A stretch of 64,000 nucleotides of DNA from an uncultured Tenacibaculum sp. (GTDB taxonomy: Bacteria; Bacteroidota; Bacteroidia; Flavobacteriales; Flavobacteriaceae). Both the position numbers and the translations under genes were made by a program. Numbering within the stretch: the first letter of the stretch is position 1; every line of letters starts with the position of its first letter. The stretch covers positions 1 through 64,000 of the forward strand of contig CANNGJ010000013.1 of the NCBI GenBank assembly GCA_947504185.1, given 5' to 3'. The notes under the pieces were generated by a model that saw nothing but the letters and a program-made list of their open reading frames with translations, had not been told where the DNA came from and made no database searches. This document shows, one piece after another, positions 16,584 through 27,581 of this stretch.

Positions 16584-16603
16584 CCCATCGAAATTTCGAT
16601 GGG
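16584..16603 (-). terminator. Terminator of the beta-propeller gene
   Basis: CCCATCG-AAATTT-CGATGGG is a perfect palindrome. On the minus strand it follows the beta-propeller gene (stop at 16615) and is trailed by GTTTTCTTTTT. Confidence 0.8.
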
Positions 16604-16614
16604 ATTTAAATCTG

Positions 16615-18537
16615 TTAATTATAACTAAATATTTTTAAATCTTTACCTTTTCTAAAATAAATCTTTTTAGCTGGTTTGTCTATTTTGTATTTAGGTTTGT
16701 CTATTCCAAATTCATAAGTTTCAATAGTATCACCAGAGTCTTTATTAACCTGTACTAAAACCTTCTTTCCACCTTTGTTCGCATAGAAAAAAGCATTATT
16801 TTTAGTAGCTTTAAAAGCATTATGTCTATTTGTATCCCAAATTTTTTCTGCAACAGAATTCATCAATGCTCCTTGGTTATATTGGTCATAACCTTTATGG
16901 AATTTAGATTCACCTTCTCCTTTCTTTAACATGTTTTGCTCTCCAACAAAGTGCTCAGATACATGTAATCCAGCCCCCGCAGACATATTATAAGCACCAG
17001 CTAAATGCATAGCTGAACCTGTCATACCTAATGCAAAAGCACCAACGTTTTTTAAATGACGTAAGCCTTCTCCTGGTTGTTTAAAGTATTCTTTTTTGAT
17101 AAGATTCCCCTGAAGGTCTACCATAACATATTCCCAATTTCCATTAATAAAATAGCCTTTTTCTCTTCCTTCAATAAGGTTAATATCATTTTTATTATGA
17201 AAATCAATTTTTTGTACTTGATCTTTTCCAAGTCCTTTATCAGGATTTAAAATATATAATTTTTTTCCGCTTAAAAGAATTAGGTTGTTATTCTTTTTGT
17301 CAAAAGTAAGTTTGTCATTTTTTTCGTCTAGACCTATTCTATAAACTCTTTTTTCTTTTCCATTTTCGTAATATTCAATTCTATAAGGAGTTACAAAAAC
17401 AGTACCTTTATCATAAGAAAAAGTAGTGAATTCTTCTTCATCATCTACTTCGAAATCTACATTTTTAATTACTTTTTGAGATTTTTTCCAAATCTTTTTA
17501 CCTGTATTATCAACTAAGTGTTTTTTGTTCTTGTAATAAACAATATATCCATCATCAGTTTTTTCTACACCTTTTACCTTTTTTCTTTTAAATTCTTTTT
17601 TCCAAGATTCTTTACCTGTATGGTAGTCATATAATTTAGCTCCATCTTCATGAATTAGGAATAATTTCCCGTCTTCAAATTGATAGTCTACAAAGCCTTC
17701 ATCTAGTTTTATAGATTTTTTCCATACTTCATCACCAGAGTTATTATCAAAAGCAATTAATTCTTTACCAATAACTTTTTTTCCAAGTAATGATAACCCC
17801 ATTGTAAAACCAGCTTTTATAGCGCCTCCAATTAAAGAGCTACTTTTATTTTCTACGGCGATTAGAGACTTGTTATCTTCTGTAAAGAATAACTTACCAG
17901 CATCGTATTTTTCTGATAAAATAATATTACCATCTTCTTTATTGATTAAGAAAACAGTTTTACCAGCTGTAAAAGCAATTCTATTGTTGTTTTGAATAAA
18001 ATTATGAATTGTTCCACCACCTAATAAACTTCCTAATTTTTTGTTTGTTTTTATATCATTTTGCCAAAAAATATTATCATTTTCTATACTAACTAAAAAA
18101 AGTTTTGCTTCAGTTTTAGCAGTTTTGGTAGTAAATAAAATAGCGTTTTTTCCAAATACAAATTTGGTAGAAATAATATCTTTATAGCCATTGTTTTTTT
18201 TATCCAAAATTTTATGACCAGTTTTAATATTAAAAACTGTTTGGTTAAATTCACCAAAAGGAGACAAAGGGATTTCTTTAAAAGATGACCCGCCATCTTG
18301 ACCAAGAGCATTTAAACTTTTTACAAATCCAGTTTCTTTGAACTCCCATATCTTATTGCCAGTTTCACCATTGATTCCATATACAGCTCCGCCAGTTGTA
18401 ACTACAGGAATACCTGTAAGCTTGTGTAAAGAGATGTCGCTGATTTTACTATCTAAAGAAATTGAATGATCTGGTTTTTTTTGAGAATGAACCCAAAGAG
18501 AGGTTAGAAATAATAAAATAAAAATTTTTGTTTTCAT
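16615..18537 (-). CDS. Secreted PQQ-like beta-propeller protein
   Basis: A 640-residue protein with a signal peptide (KIFILLFLTSLWVHSQ) and repeated beta-propeller blades of the PQQ/BamB type. Examples are GGAVYGINGETGNKIWEF, ELIAFDNNSGDEVWKKS and LYDYHTGKESWKKEF, each a strand followed by D/N-G-x2-W. The region around residues 500-560 interrupts the propeller with a Gly/Ala/His-rich segment of unclear role. No enzymatic residues for a PQQ dehydrogenase are visible. Probably an extracytoplasmic binding or scaffold protein; function unknown. It has its own terminator. Confidence 0.75.
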   Translation of the reverse strand: MKTKIFILLFLTSLWVHSQKKPDHSISLDSKISDISLHKLTGIPVVTTGGAVYGINGETGNKIWEFKETGFVKSLNALGQDGGSSFKEIPLSPFGEFNQTVFNIKTGHKILDKKNNGYKDIISTKFVFGKNAILFTTKTAKTEAKLFLVSIENDNIFWQNDIKTNKKLGSLLGGGTIHNFIQNNNRIAFTAGKTVFLINKEDGNIILSEKYDAGKLFFTEDNKSLIAVENKSSSLIGGAIKAGFTMGLSLLGKKVIGKELIAFDNNSGDEVWKKSIKLDEGFVDYQFEDGKLFLIHEDGAKLYDYHTGKESWKKEFKRKKVKGVEKTDDGYIVYYKNKKHLVDNTGKKIWKKSQKVIKNVDFEVDDEEEFTTFSYDKGTVFVTPYRIEYYENGKEKRVYRIGLDEKNDKLTFDKKNNNLILLSGKKLYILNPDKGLGKDQVQKIDFHNKNDINLIEGREKGYFINGNWEYVMVDLQGNLIKKEYFKQPGEGLRHLKNVGAFALGMTGSAMHLAGAYNMSAGAGLHVSEHFVGEQNMLKKGEGESKFHKGYDQYNQGALMNSVAEKIWDTNRHNAFKATKNNAFFYANKGGKKVLVQVNKDSGDTIETYEFGIDKPKYKIDKPAKKIYFRKGKDLKIFSYN

Positions 18538-18598
18538 AACTATTTAATGTTAAGAGGTTGATTTTAATAAATAAAGCCCGAAAATATAAAATAAAAAA

Positions 18599-18623
18599 GA
18601 ACCTTACATGGAAAGTAAGATCC
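18599..18623 (-). terminator. Terminator of the DUF6588 gene
   Basis: Minus-strand reading gives GGATCTTAC-TTTCCAT-GTAAGGTTC, nine pairs including two G-U, followed directly by TTTTTT. Confidence 0.6.
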
Positions 18624-18652
18624 TTTTTTTAAGATTTTTTTAACAATAGTAC

Positions 18653-19708
18653 TTATCTGAAACTGAAAGCGATTCCACCAGAAATAGTATTGTATTCTCT
18701 TAAAGTATAATCTGCAAATATTTTAAAAAAGCCTAAGCTTAATCTAGTACCTATAGTTGTACTAAATCCATTAGCGCTAAAACTTGCATTTAATGGGTTT
18801 ACTAAAGGTTCCGTGCTAATCGTTGTTCCTGTAGCGTTTGTATAATCTAAATTATAGGTTCCTTTTAAGTTTAAATCAGAAGTACCTCCTCCATATCCGA
18901 TACCTGCATATACGTTTATGATTGGAAAATTTAGTGAAGCAATAGCTTGTATGGTGTAAGAGTTTAATTTAAACTCAGCTTCTTGCCCTGAACCAGAAAT
19001 TGAACTATCGTTTTGTAAATCGTAAGTAACCTTCATGTTTGTGTAGGCTCCTAGTAAGGAAACATGTAAAGGAAGCTTATCTAAAGGACCAAACCAACTT
19101 GTAATTTCTTTTTTTATTCCTAGCCCCAATAATTCTCCTTTTACATCATCAGATCCTACTTTAGGAACTAAACGTAACATTGCATCTATTTTATAAGGTA
19201 AGCCTATGTTGAACTGAACTACAGGTGCAGGAACTGCATTTAAAGGTAAATCATCTTTTATACCATCAGGCATTCTAAAAGTAGCTGAAATTTCTTCATT
19301 AATAGTAGCTCCACTTTGGTCTTTTAAAGTCCCCGCTGGAATGGTGATTTCTACTTCGTCACCATTTGGAACTTCTCCACCGGCAACAGTTGGTGACGTA
19401 CCAGGAGATGAACTAACAGTACTTAAACCTAAGTTAGCAAAGCTAAAAACTTCATCCTTTGTAGGAATTGAAGCTAAGTTAGCTCCTATGGTGATGTCAA
19501 AACCAAATTTTTTATGAACTTTTGCTGTATGGTACCAACCTCCGTTCATACTATAAATCAACCCTTTCATAGCTGGGTTAACATAAGCTTTGGTCAGTTT
19601 AGAAGCATCATCTTTTCCTGCTAATAAAATAGCTTCAAGACCATCTTGAGCTTTTAAATTAATAGAAAGAAAAAGTATACTTAATGTTATTAAAATTCGT
19701 GTTTTCAT
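18653..19708 (-). CDS. DUF6588 family outer-membrane-like protein
   Basis: A 351-residue exported protein with signal peptide ending LKAQ. The N-terminal LLAGKDDASKLTKAYVNPAMKGL and SMNGGWYHTAKVHKKFGFD segments match the DUF6588 group of Bacteroidota. The rest alternates short strands and ends in aromatic FRF-like residues (GGIAFSFR), which suggests a small outer-membrane beta-barrel. Function is not known for the family. It is monocistronic between the propeller gene and gyrB. Confidence 0.75.
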   Translation of the reverse strand: MKTRILITLSILFLSINLKAQDGLEAILLAGKDDASKLTKAYVNPAMKGLIYSMNGGWYHTAKVHKKFGFDITIGANLASIPTKDEVFSFANLGLSTVSSSPGTSPTVAGGEVPNGDEVEITIPAGTLKDQSGATINEEISATFRMPDGIKDDLPLNAVPAPVVQFNIGLPYKIDAMLRLVPKVGSDDVKGELLGLGIKKEITSWFGPLDKLPLHVSLLGAYTNMKVTYDLQNDSSISGSGQEAEFKLNSYTIQAIASLNFPIINVYAGIGYGGGTSDLNLKGTYNLDYTNATGTTISTEPLVNPLNASFSANGFSTTIGTRLSLGFFKIFADYTLREYNTISGGIAFSFR

Positions 19709-19794
19709 TTCAACTTTTATTGGTTAAACTTTAGCTAAAATAGTATATAAAACATAAATATTAATACTTAAATATAGTGATTTACTGAAAAAAT

Positions 19795-19822
19795 AAAACC
19801 TCAACAAATTTGTTGAGGTTTT
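19795..19822 (-). terminator. Terminator of gyrB
   Basis: AAAACCTCAACAAA-TTTGTTGAGGTTTT is a perfect 28-nt palindrome just after the gyrB stop codon on the minus strand, with flanking A/T runs on both sides. Confidence 0.8.
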
Positions 19823-19854
19823 AAAAACTGTTTTAATTAAAAAAACAATGCTTG

Positions 19855-21866
<2,012 letters not shown>

Positions 21867-22054
21867 CGAAATTTTAAAGGGAGTAGAAAGTTTTTAAGCG
21901 ATTTACGGTATAAATTATTAACATTTGTTGAAAAGGTAAAAGTGGCTTAAAACTCCTGAAAATAAGGCTATGATGTATTTTGGTTGTTTTTTTGTTTGTT
22001 GATAAAGATTAAACTATACAAAACCTCTCAGAAGCGATATTTTAATTTTCTAAT

Positions 22055-23487
22055 TTATTGTTTGAATCGTTTTCTTAGGCCTAAAATGATAAAAGTTAGA
22101 AGAATTGTACTAAAAAATATTTGAAAGGATCTCAAATGCCAGTTTTGATAAATAATATTTTTGCTCTCTTTCAAAAAAGGAAAAGAATTTGCCATACTCT
22201 TTTGAAATGAGTTTGATAAGTTGTTTGTAATTGTAGGTTCATAAAAATAATAAATGAATGGAAAAATAATAAAGTTTAAAATAATAAACCAAAAAGTAGG
22301 TTTTAAAAAATTTTGTGTATAACCGCCAATTAAATAGTAAAATTGATAAAATATCCAACTGAAATATTTTTTCTCTTTCCAAAGGATCTTTTTTCTCATT
22401 TCCATTTCGCTTATATAAAAAATGCCTGAATATTCCCAGTTTTTAAGATTGTCAAAATTTCTTTTAAACTCTCTATAGACATTTAGGTATTTTTCTTCAT
22501 TACCTTTCTCTTCTTTTAGGACAATTCTTTCCTTATTAATCTTCCATTTACATTCGTGAAAATTAACGTTATCTAAGTATGTGCTTTCTATCTTAGTTTC
22601 AGAAAAATTAATTTTTTTGAAACTAAAGCCTTTAGGAAGAGAAACTGAATTTAAGATTAGATAAGGAACCAATTGAGTGAAACTTCTGTCAAATAGTATT
22701 TTGAAATGTTTAATGGTTTTATCATTAATGTTTTCAGAAATATTTGGATATTCTTTTTGTTTAGTAAGAAAATCTTTTATAAAGCTGTATGATGTTTTTA
22801 TTTTTTTAGTAAGCTTCTCATAATCGGATTTATATTCTTCTGAAAACTTTAAAATATCGACTAAATACTCAAGCTCTAAATGTAAATTAGTTTCTATGTC
22901 ATTTAAATCAACCCTATAAATATTTTCAATACTAGATAAGTTGCCATTGGAGTATTTACAATTATAAAGAGAGAAATTATTGTTGATAAAATTATTCTGT
23001 ATTAAAAAGTTGTTTTTAAAAGAGCAATCGGAAAAAGAAAGATAATTGTAAAAAAGGTATTAGCTATTATTGTTGAATCTTTGAAATAACATGACATTAT
23101 TTCTAAACCATTGACACAGTATGAATGGTCTATGGTTAAAATATTAATATTACAATTCCAAAACCAAAGTGTTTTTTTAAAAGTAGACCATATTATTGTT
23201 ACTTCTTTTGAGAAGTTTACTCCCCAAAAATTTAACTCATCATTAAATAAGCAATAATCCATTCTGACTTCTACATCAATTGAGTTTTTTCCTTCAGGAT
23301 GCCAGTAATTTGAGTATTTATCTTTTAGTTTTTTACCATTAAAAGAAGGGAATTCATAACCCAAAAAATGAAAATTTTCTTTATTAATTTTTTCTTCTTT
23401 TAGAACCTCCCAAAATTCTAAAGACTGCTCTTCATTCCAGTTGAATTTATCACATTGAAAATACTCATCTAGTTTTTGTTCATTCAT
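22055..23487 (-). pseudogene. Pentapeptide-like membrane protein gene split by a single-base frameshift
   Basis: The ORF track lists two pieces (23002-23487 and 22055-22672). I read the 330 bases between them: after the T6 run at 23050-23055 (minus strand) the -1 frame is open without a stop all the way into the second piece. Adding one T would join them into one protein of about 477 residues. The N-terminal half carries loosely pentapeptide-like strands (FWGVNFSKEV, FSDCSFKNNF, FINNNFSLYNC), the middle is helical, and the C-terminus has two membrane segments (FWFIILNFIIFPFIYYF and FFSTILLTFIILGL). Either a homopolymer sequencing error, a real inactivating mutation, or slippage. Function unknown. 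Confidence 0.75.
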
Positions 23488-23513
23488 GTTAGCTAATTTT
23501 TTAAGTAAAAATA

Positions 23514-23541
23514 AAAAATCCCACCAAATGGTAGGATTTTT
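23514..23541 (-). terminator. Terminator of asnB
   Basis: AAAAATCC-ACC and GGT-GGATTTTT pair around AAAT with one mismatch. It lies just after the asnB stop codon on the minus strand with a T-run. Confidence 0.6.
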
Positions 23542-23567
23542 ATCGATTTTTAAATTTAAAACTTTTT

Positions 23568-25232
23568 TTAATAAGAATCGTCATGTACGTTAGTAATGGC
23601 TCTTCCAGAAGGTTCGTTCATGTTTTTAAACGCTTCATCCCATTCTAAAGCTGTAGCAGTACTGCAAGCAACACTTGCTTCTTGAGGTACACTTAATGCA
23701 GCAGTATCACTTGGAAAGTGTTCTTCAAAAATAGTTCTGTAATAAAACTCTTCTTTGTTTTGAGGAGTTTGTATTGGGAATCTAAACTTAGCATTTGCTA
23801 ATTGTTCATCTGTTACTTCTTTATCAACTACTTCTTTTAAAGTATCAATCCAACTATAACCAACACCATCGCTAAACTGCTCTTTTTGTCTCCAAGCTAC
23901 GCTTTCAGGCAGCATATCTTCAAAAGCTTTACGAATTACCCATTTTTCCATGCGTTCTCCATTAATCATTTTGTCTTTTGGATTGATGCGCATAGCAACA
24001 TCCATAAATTCTTTATCTAAAAAAGGTACACGACCTTCAATTCCCCAAGCCATTAAACTCTTATTTGCTCTTAAGCAATCGTACATATGTAACTTATCTA
24101 ATTTACGAACAGTTTCTTCATGGAATTCTTGCGCGTTTGGTGCTTTATGGAAATATAAATATCCTCCAAAAATTTCATCGGCTCCTTCACCAGATAATAC
24201 CATTTTAATTCCCATAGATTTAATTACACGAGCCATTAAATACATTGGTGTAGAAGAACGGATTGTAGTAATGTCGTAAGTTTCGATATTGTAAATAACA
24301 TCTTTAATAGCGTCTAAACCTTCTTGAATTGTAAATTTAATTTCATGATGAATCGTACCAATGTAGTCAGCAACTTTTTGTGCTGCCGCTAAATCAGGTG
24401 AGCCATCTAAACCAACAGAAAAAGAATGTAATTGTGGATACCAAGCTTCTGACTTGTCATCAGATTCAATTCTCATTTGAGAATATTTTTTAGCAATAGC
24501 TGAAGTTACTGAAGAGTCTAATCCACCAGAAAGTAACACTCCGTAAGGAACATCTGACATTAATTGTCTGTGCACAGCAGCTTCTAAAGCTTCTTTCACT
24601 TCTTGAATACTTGTTTCGTTTTCTTTTATAGCTTCATAGTCAGACCAATCTCTTTTGTACCATTGTACAAATTCTCCGTCTTTACTTGACATATAATGTC
24701 CTGGAGGGAACAGCTCTATCTTAGCACAAATACCTTCTAAAGCTTTTAATTCTGAAGCAACATAGAAAGTTCCGTTTTGATCCCATCCAATATATAGAGG
24801 AATAATTCCCATATGATCGCGAGCAATAAAATATTCATCTTTTTCAGCATCGTACAAAGCAAAACCAAAAATTCCATTTAAATCATCAACAAAATCAACT
24901 CCTTTTTCTTTATATAAAGCTAGGATTACTTCACAATCTGATTCAGTTTGAAATTCATAGTCAAAATCAAACTCTTTTTTCAATTCTCTATGGTTGTATA
25001 TTTCTCCATTGGCAGCTAGAACTAATTTTTTATCAGCGCTAAATAAAGGTTGTTGCCCAGAAGCAGGGTCAACAATAGCCAAACGCTCATGAGCCATAAT
25101 TACCTTTTCATCACTGTAAATTCCGCTCCAGTCTGGGCCACGATGACGAATTTTTTTAGCCATTTCTAATACTTGAGGTCTTAAACTTTCAGAAGATTGT
25201 TTTAAATCAAACGCACATACAATTCCACACAT
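23568..25232 (-). CDS. asnB: Asparagine synthase B (glutamine-hydrolysing)
   Basis: A 554-residue enzyme making asparagine from aspartate, ATP and glutamine. The N-terminal MCGIVCAF places the catalytic Cys2 of the glutaminase domain; RHRGPDWSG and NGEIYNH complete that site. The synthetase domain has the PP-loop SGGLDSS near residue 235 and SGEGADEIFGGY. Length matches AsnB of E. coli type. It is transcribed away from the trp operon, and the 380-bp space between them carries the trp leader. The start is fixed because Cys must follow Met. Confidence 0.96.
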   Translation of the reverse strand: MCGIVCAFDLKQSSESLRPQVLEMAKKIRHRGPDWSGIYSDEKVIMAHERLAIVDPASGQQPLFSADKKLVLAANGEIYNHRELKKEFDFDYEFQTESDCEVILALYKEKGVDFVDDLNGIFGFALYDAEKDEYFIARDHMGIIPLYIGWDQNGTFYVASELKALEGICAKIELFPPGHYMSSKDGEFVQWYKRDWSDYEAIKENETSIQEVKEALEAAVHRQLMSDVPYGVLLSGGLDSSVTSAIAKKYSQMRIESDDKSEAWYPQLHSFSVGLDGSPDLAAAQKVADYIGTIHHEIKFTIQEGLDAIKDVIYNIETYDITTIRSSTPMYLMARVIKSMGIKMVLSGEGADEIFGGYLYFHKAPNAQEFHEETVRKLDKLHMYDCLRANKSLMAWGIEGRVPFLDKEFMDVAMRINPKDKMINGERMEKWVIRKAFEDMLPESVAWRQKEQFSDGVGYSWIDTLKEVVDKEVTDEQLANAKFRFPIQTPQNKEEFYYRTIFEEHFPSDTAALSVPQEASVACSTATALEWDEAFKNMNEPSGRAITNVHDDSY

Positions 25233-25443
25233 AACTTTATATTTTTATACTTTGAGTAATTTTTTGTTTACTATTCTGGTACAAATAACTGAATGATGTT
25301 TGTATTTGAAAACTAAATATTAAATTATGGTTATATATTTTAATTAACATCTTGTTATTTGTATTGATATGAAAGTTGTTTTGCAGTAAACTACTTATAA
25401 AGCTTATTGTTTTTTGTTTTTAAAGAAATAATTGAAATAAAAA

Positions 25444-25474
25444 TTTGGATTCCAGAAAATCTATTTTACATTTG
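25444..25474 (+). promoter_or_regulatory. trp operon promoter
   Basis: TTTG (25444-25447) is followed after 19 nt by TACATTTG (25467-25474). This is a full match to the flavobacterial TTTG-N19-TAnnTTTG consensus. Transcription would begin only a few bases before the leader peptide ATG. The rest of 25233-25440 is AT-rich spacer that should include the asnB promoter; I see no gene in it. Confidence 0.75.
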
Positions 25475-25481
25475 TACCATA

Positions 25482-25535
25482 ATGATGAAACAATTATTAA
25501 ATAACTGGTGGTGGAGAACTCATAACTTACGTTAG
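25482..25535 (+). CDS. trpL: trp operon leader peptide with Trp-Trp-Trp
   Basis: A 17-codon ORF not in the ORF track: MMKQLLNNWWWRTHNLR, then TAG. Three consecutive TGG codons in 17 codons is far above chance and is the mark of a tryptophan attenuator leader. It begins 8-11 nt after the -7 element (a second ATG at 25485 is equally possible), and is followed by an intrinsic terminator and then trpE. Low charged tRNA-Trp would stall the ribosome on the Trp codons. Confidence 0.85.
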   Translation: MMKQLLNNWWWRTHNLR

Positions 25536-25549
25536 TGAGACCATACCGT
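25506..25549 (+). promoter_or_regulatory. Leader RNA stem over Trp codons and stop (pause/anti-terminator region)
   Basis: CTCATAAC (25519-25526) pairs with GTTAGTGAG (25531-25539) with a single bulged G around a TTAC loop. The stem can extend outward, with the Trp codons (TGG, GGT) facing CCA and ACC at 25541-25549. A ribosome stalled on the Trp codons would open this stem. I could not find an obvious anti-terminator pairing that competes with the terminator, so the exact switch is uncertain. Confidence 0.55.
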
Positions 25550-25569
25550 TATATCTATAATACAACGAA

Positions 25570-25597
25570 AAGGCTTATCTCATGATAAGCCTTTTTT
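25570..25597 (+). terminator. trp attenuator terminator
   Basis: AAGGCTTATC-TCAT-GATAAGCCTT is a perfect 10-bp stem with a 4-nt loop, followed by TTTTTT. It lies between the leader peptide and trpE (start 25616). A strong intrinsic terminator inside the 5' leader of a biosynthetic operon, after a Trp-rich peptide, is the standard attenuator layout. Confidence 0.85.
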
Positions 25598-25615
25598 GTT
25601 ACAATAAATTTAAAA

Positions 25616-27007
25616 ATGAATAAAGTAAAGTTTACAACAATATCTAAGCAACAATTGGCTGATACCGTTACACCAGTTAGTTTATACTTGCGAACGCGAG
25701 ATAAATATGCGAATAGTTTATTGTTAGAAAGCTCAGATTATCATAGTAAAGAAAATAGTTATTCTTTTTTATGTATTGAGCCTTTAATAACTATTAAAGC
25801 TGATGAGAACGATATTTCATTTTCATATAAAAAAGTAGAATTAGATAGAAAAACGATAGGTCGTAATTTTTATACACAGTTTGATAGTTATAGTAATTTA
25901 ATAGATGTTGATTGTTCAAGTGAAATTAAATTATTCAATGGATTGTATGGATATACAACTTTTGATGCCGTTCAGTATTTTGAAACAATACAATTTGATT
26001 CAAAGAAATCACCATCAGCAATTCCAATGTTACAATACAGTTTTTTTAGATTTATTGTTGCGATCAACCATTTTAAAAATGAACTAATTTTAATTGAAAA
26101 TATTCCTAAAGGAGAAAATTCTCGATTATCTGAAATTCAAAACTTAGTAAACTCTCAATCATTTGCTAAGTATCAATTTAATTTTGAAGGAAGTGAAACT
26201 TCTAATATTACAGATGAGGAGTTTAAACAAAACGTTGCTAAAGCAAAAGAACACTGTAAAAGAGGAGATGTTTTTCAATTAGTATTGTCACGTCAATTTC
26301 AACAACAATTTAAAGGAGATGAATTTAATGTGTATAGAGCATTACGTTCTATAAATCCATCACCATATTTGTTTTATTTCGATTATGGTAGTTTTAAATT
26401 AATGGGGTCTTCACCAGAAGCACAAATTAAAATCAATCAAGCTGAGGCAATTATAAATCCTATTGCGGGTACTTTTAGACGAACTGGAGACGATGAAAAA
26501 GATAGAGAGTTAGCAAAAGAATTGGCTAACGATCCGAAAGAAAATGCAGAACATGTAATGTTGGTAGATTTAGCACGTAATGATTTAAGTAAACATGCTA
26601 CTAATGTTACTGTTGAAACCTATAAAGAAGTGCAATACTTTAGTCATGTTATCCATTTAGTATCTACAGTTACAGGAAAAATTACTGGGAATCCAATTGA
26701 AATTATTGGAGATACTTTTCCTGCAGGTACCTTAAGTGGAGCTCCAAAATATAAAGCAATGGAGTTAATTGATGCATACGAAAACCAAACTCGCGGGTTT
26801 TACGGAGGGTGTGTAGGTTTTATTGGGTTAAACGGAAACGTTAATCAAGCAATTGCAATACGTTCGTTTGTAAGTAAAAATAATACTTTGTACTACCAAG
26901 CAGGAGCAGGGATTGTTATTAATTCGAAAGAAGAAAACGAATTACAAGAAGTTAATAATAAATTAGCAGCATTAAAGAAAGCTTTAGTGTTAGCAGAAGA
27001 GATATAA
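25616..27007 (+). CDS. trpE: Anthranilate synthase component I
   Basis: A 463-residue chorismate-using enzyme, first committed step of tryptophan synthesis. The N-terminal LLESSDYHSKENSYSF carries the LLES...S tryptophan feedback-inhibition site. The catalytic half shows PIAGTFRRTGDDEKD, DLARNDLSKH and FPAGTLSGAPKYKAME, all conserved in anthranilate synthases. It is the first gene of trpEGDCFBA and starts 18 nt after the attenuator T-run. It works with TrpG, which supplies ammonia from glutamine. Confidence 0.97.
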   Translation: MNKVKFTTISKQQLADTVTPVSLYLRTRDKYANSLLLESSDYHSKENSYSFLCIEPLITIKADENDISFSYKKVELDRKTIGRNFYTQFDSYSNLIDVDCSSEIKLFNGLYGYTTFDAVQYFETIQFDSKKSPSAIPMLQYSFFRFIVAINHFKNELILIENIPKGENSRLSEIQNLVNSQSFAKYQFNFEGSETSNITDEEFKQNVAKAKEHCKRGDVFQLVLSRQFQQQFKGDEFNVYRALRSINPSPYLFYFDYGSFKLMGSSPEAQIKINQAEAIINPIAGTFRRTGDDEKDRELAKELANDPKENAEHVMLVDLARNDLSKHATNVTVETYKEVQYFSHVIHLVSTVTGKITGNPIEIIGDTFPAGTLSGAPKYKAMELIDAYENQTRGFYGGCVGFIGLNGNVNQAIAIRSFVSKNNTLYYQAGAGIVINSKEENELQEVNNKLAALKKALVLAEEI

Positions 27008-27008
27008 G

Positions 27009-27581
27009 ATGAAGATATTACTATTAGATAATTACGATTCGTTTACGTATAATTTGGTCCATTATGTAGAAGATATCACAGGTAAATTGCCAGATGTATA
27101 CCGTAATGATGAAATTTTAGTTGATGAAATTAAAAACTACGATGCAATTATTTTATCACCAGGACCTGGAATTCCTGATGAAGCAGGAATTTTAAAAGAA
27201 GTGATTAAAACGTATGCAGGTAAAATTCCAATTTTCGGAGTGTGTTTAGGTTTACAAGCAATCACTGAAATTTTTGGAGGAGAACTTGAAAATTTAAACG
27301 ATGTATTTCATGGAGTTGCAACAGAGATGAAAGTGCTTAAGAGTGATACAATTACTTTTAAAGATATTCCAGAAACTTTTGAAGCAGCTCGTTATCATTC
27401 TTGGATTGCTTCTCATAATAATTTTCCGTCAGAATTAGAAGTTACCGCAATTGATGATGCTGGAAGTGTAATGGCGTTACGTCATAAAGAATATCATATC
27501 GAGGCAGTACAATTTCATCCAGAAAGTATCTTAACTCCAGATGGAAAAAAGATGATTCAAAATTTTATAGAAAGCATCTAA
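27009..27581 (+). CDS. trpG: Anthranilate synthase component II (glutamine amidotransferase)
   Basis: A 190-residue class I glutamine amidotransferase that feeds ammonia to TrpE. LLLDNYDSFTYNL opens the domain, the nucleophile Cys is in GVCLGLQAI near residue 79, and the His-Glu pair is in FHPESILTP near the end. Its start is one base after the trpE stop, and its stop overlaps the trpD start by one base, so translation is coupled. Confidence 0.97.
   Translation: MKILLLDNYDSFTYNLVHYVEDITGKLPDVYRNDEILVDEIKNYDAIILSPGPGIPDEAGILKEVIKTYAGKIPIFGVCLGLQAITEIFGGELENLNDVFHGVATEMKVLKSDTITFKDIPETFEAARYHSWIASHNNFPSELEVTAIDDAGSVMALRHKEYHIEAVQFHPESILTPDGKKMIQNFIESI

Noticed and set aside
22055-22672. Treating the 205-aa ORF as an independent gene with TTG start
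   Set aside because: The frame is open upstream without stop through the gap to the T6 run, so it is the C-terminal part of a frameshifted gene.
23050-23056. Programmed -1 frameshifting as the explanation of the split gene
   Set aside because: The C-TTTTTT stretch does not form a proper X-XXY-YYZ heptamer and no downstream pseudoknot was noticed; mutation or sequence error is simpler, though slippage remains possible.
23950-24279. 109-aa plus-strand ORF in asnB
   Set aside because: Shadow of asnB; no promoter and composition of antisense codon.
25233-25440. Possible small gene between asnB and the trp promoter
   Set aside because: All frames are short and AT-rich without a protein-like pattern; it is regulatory spacer.
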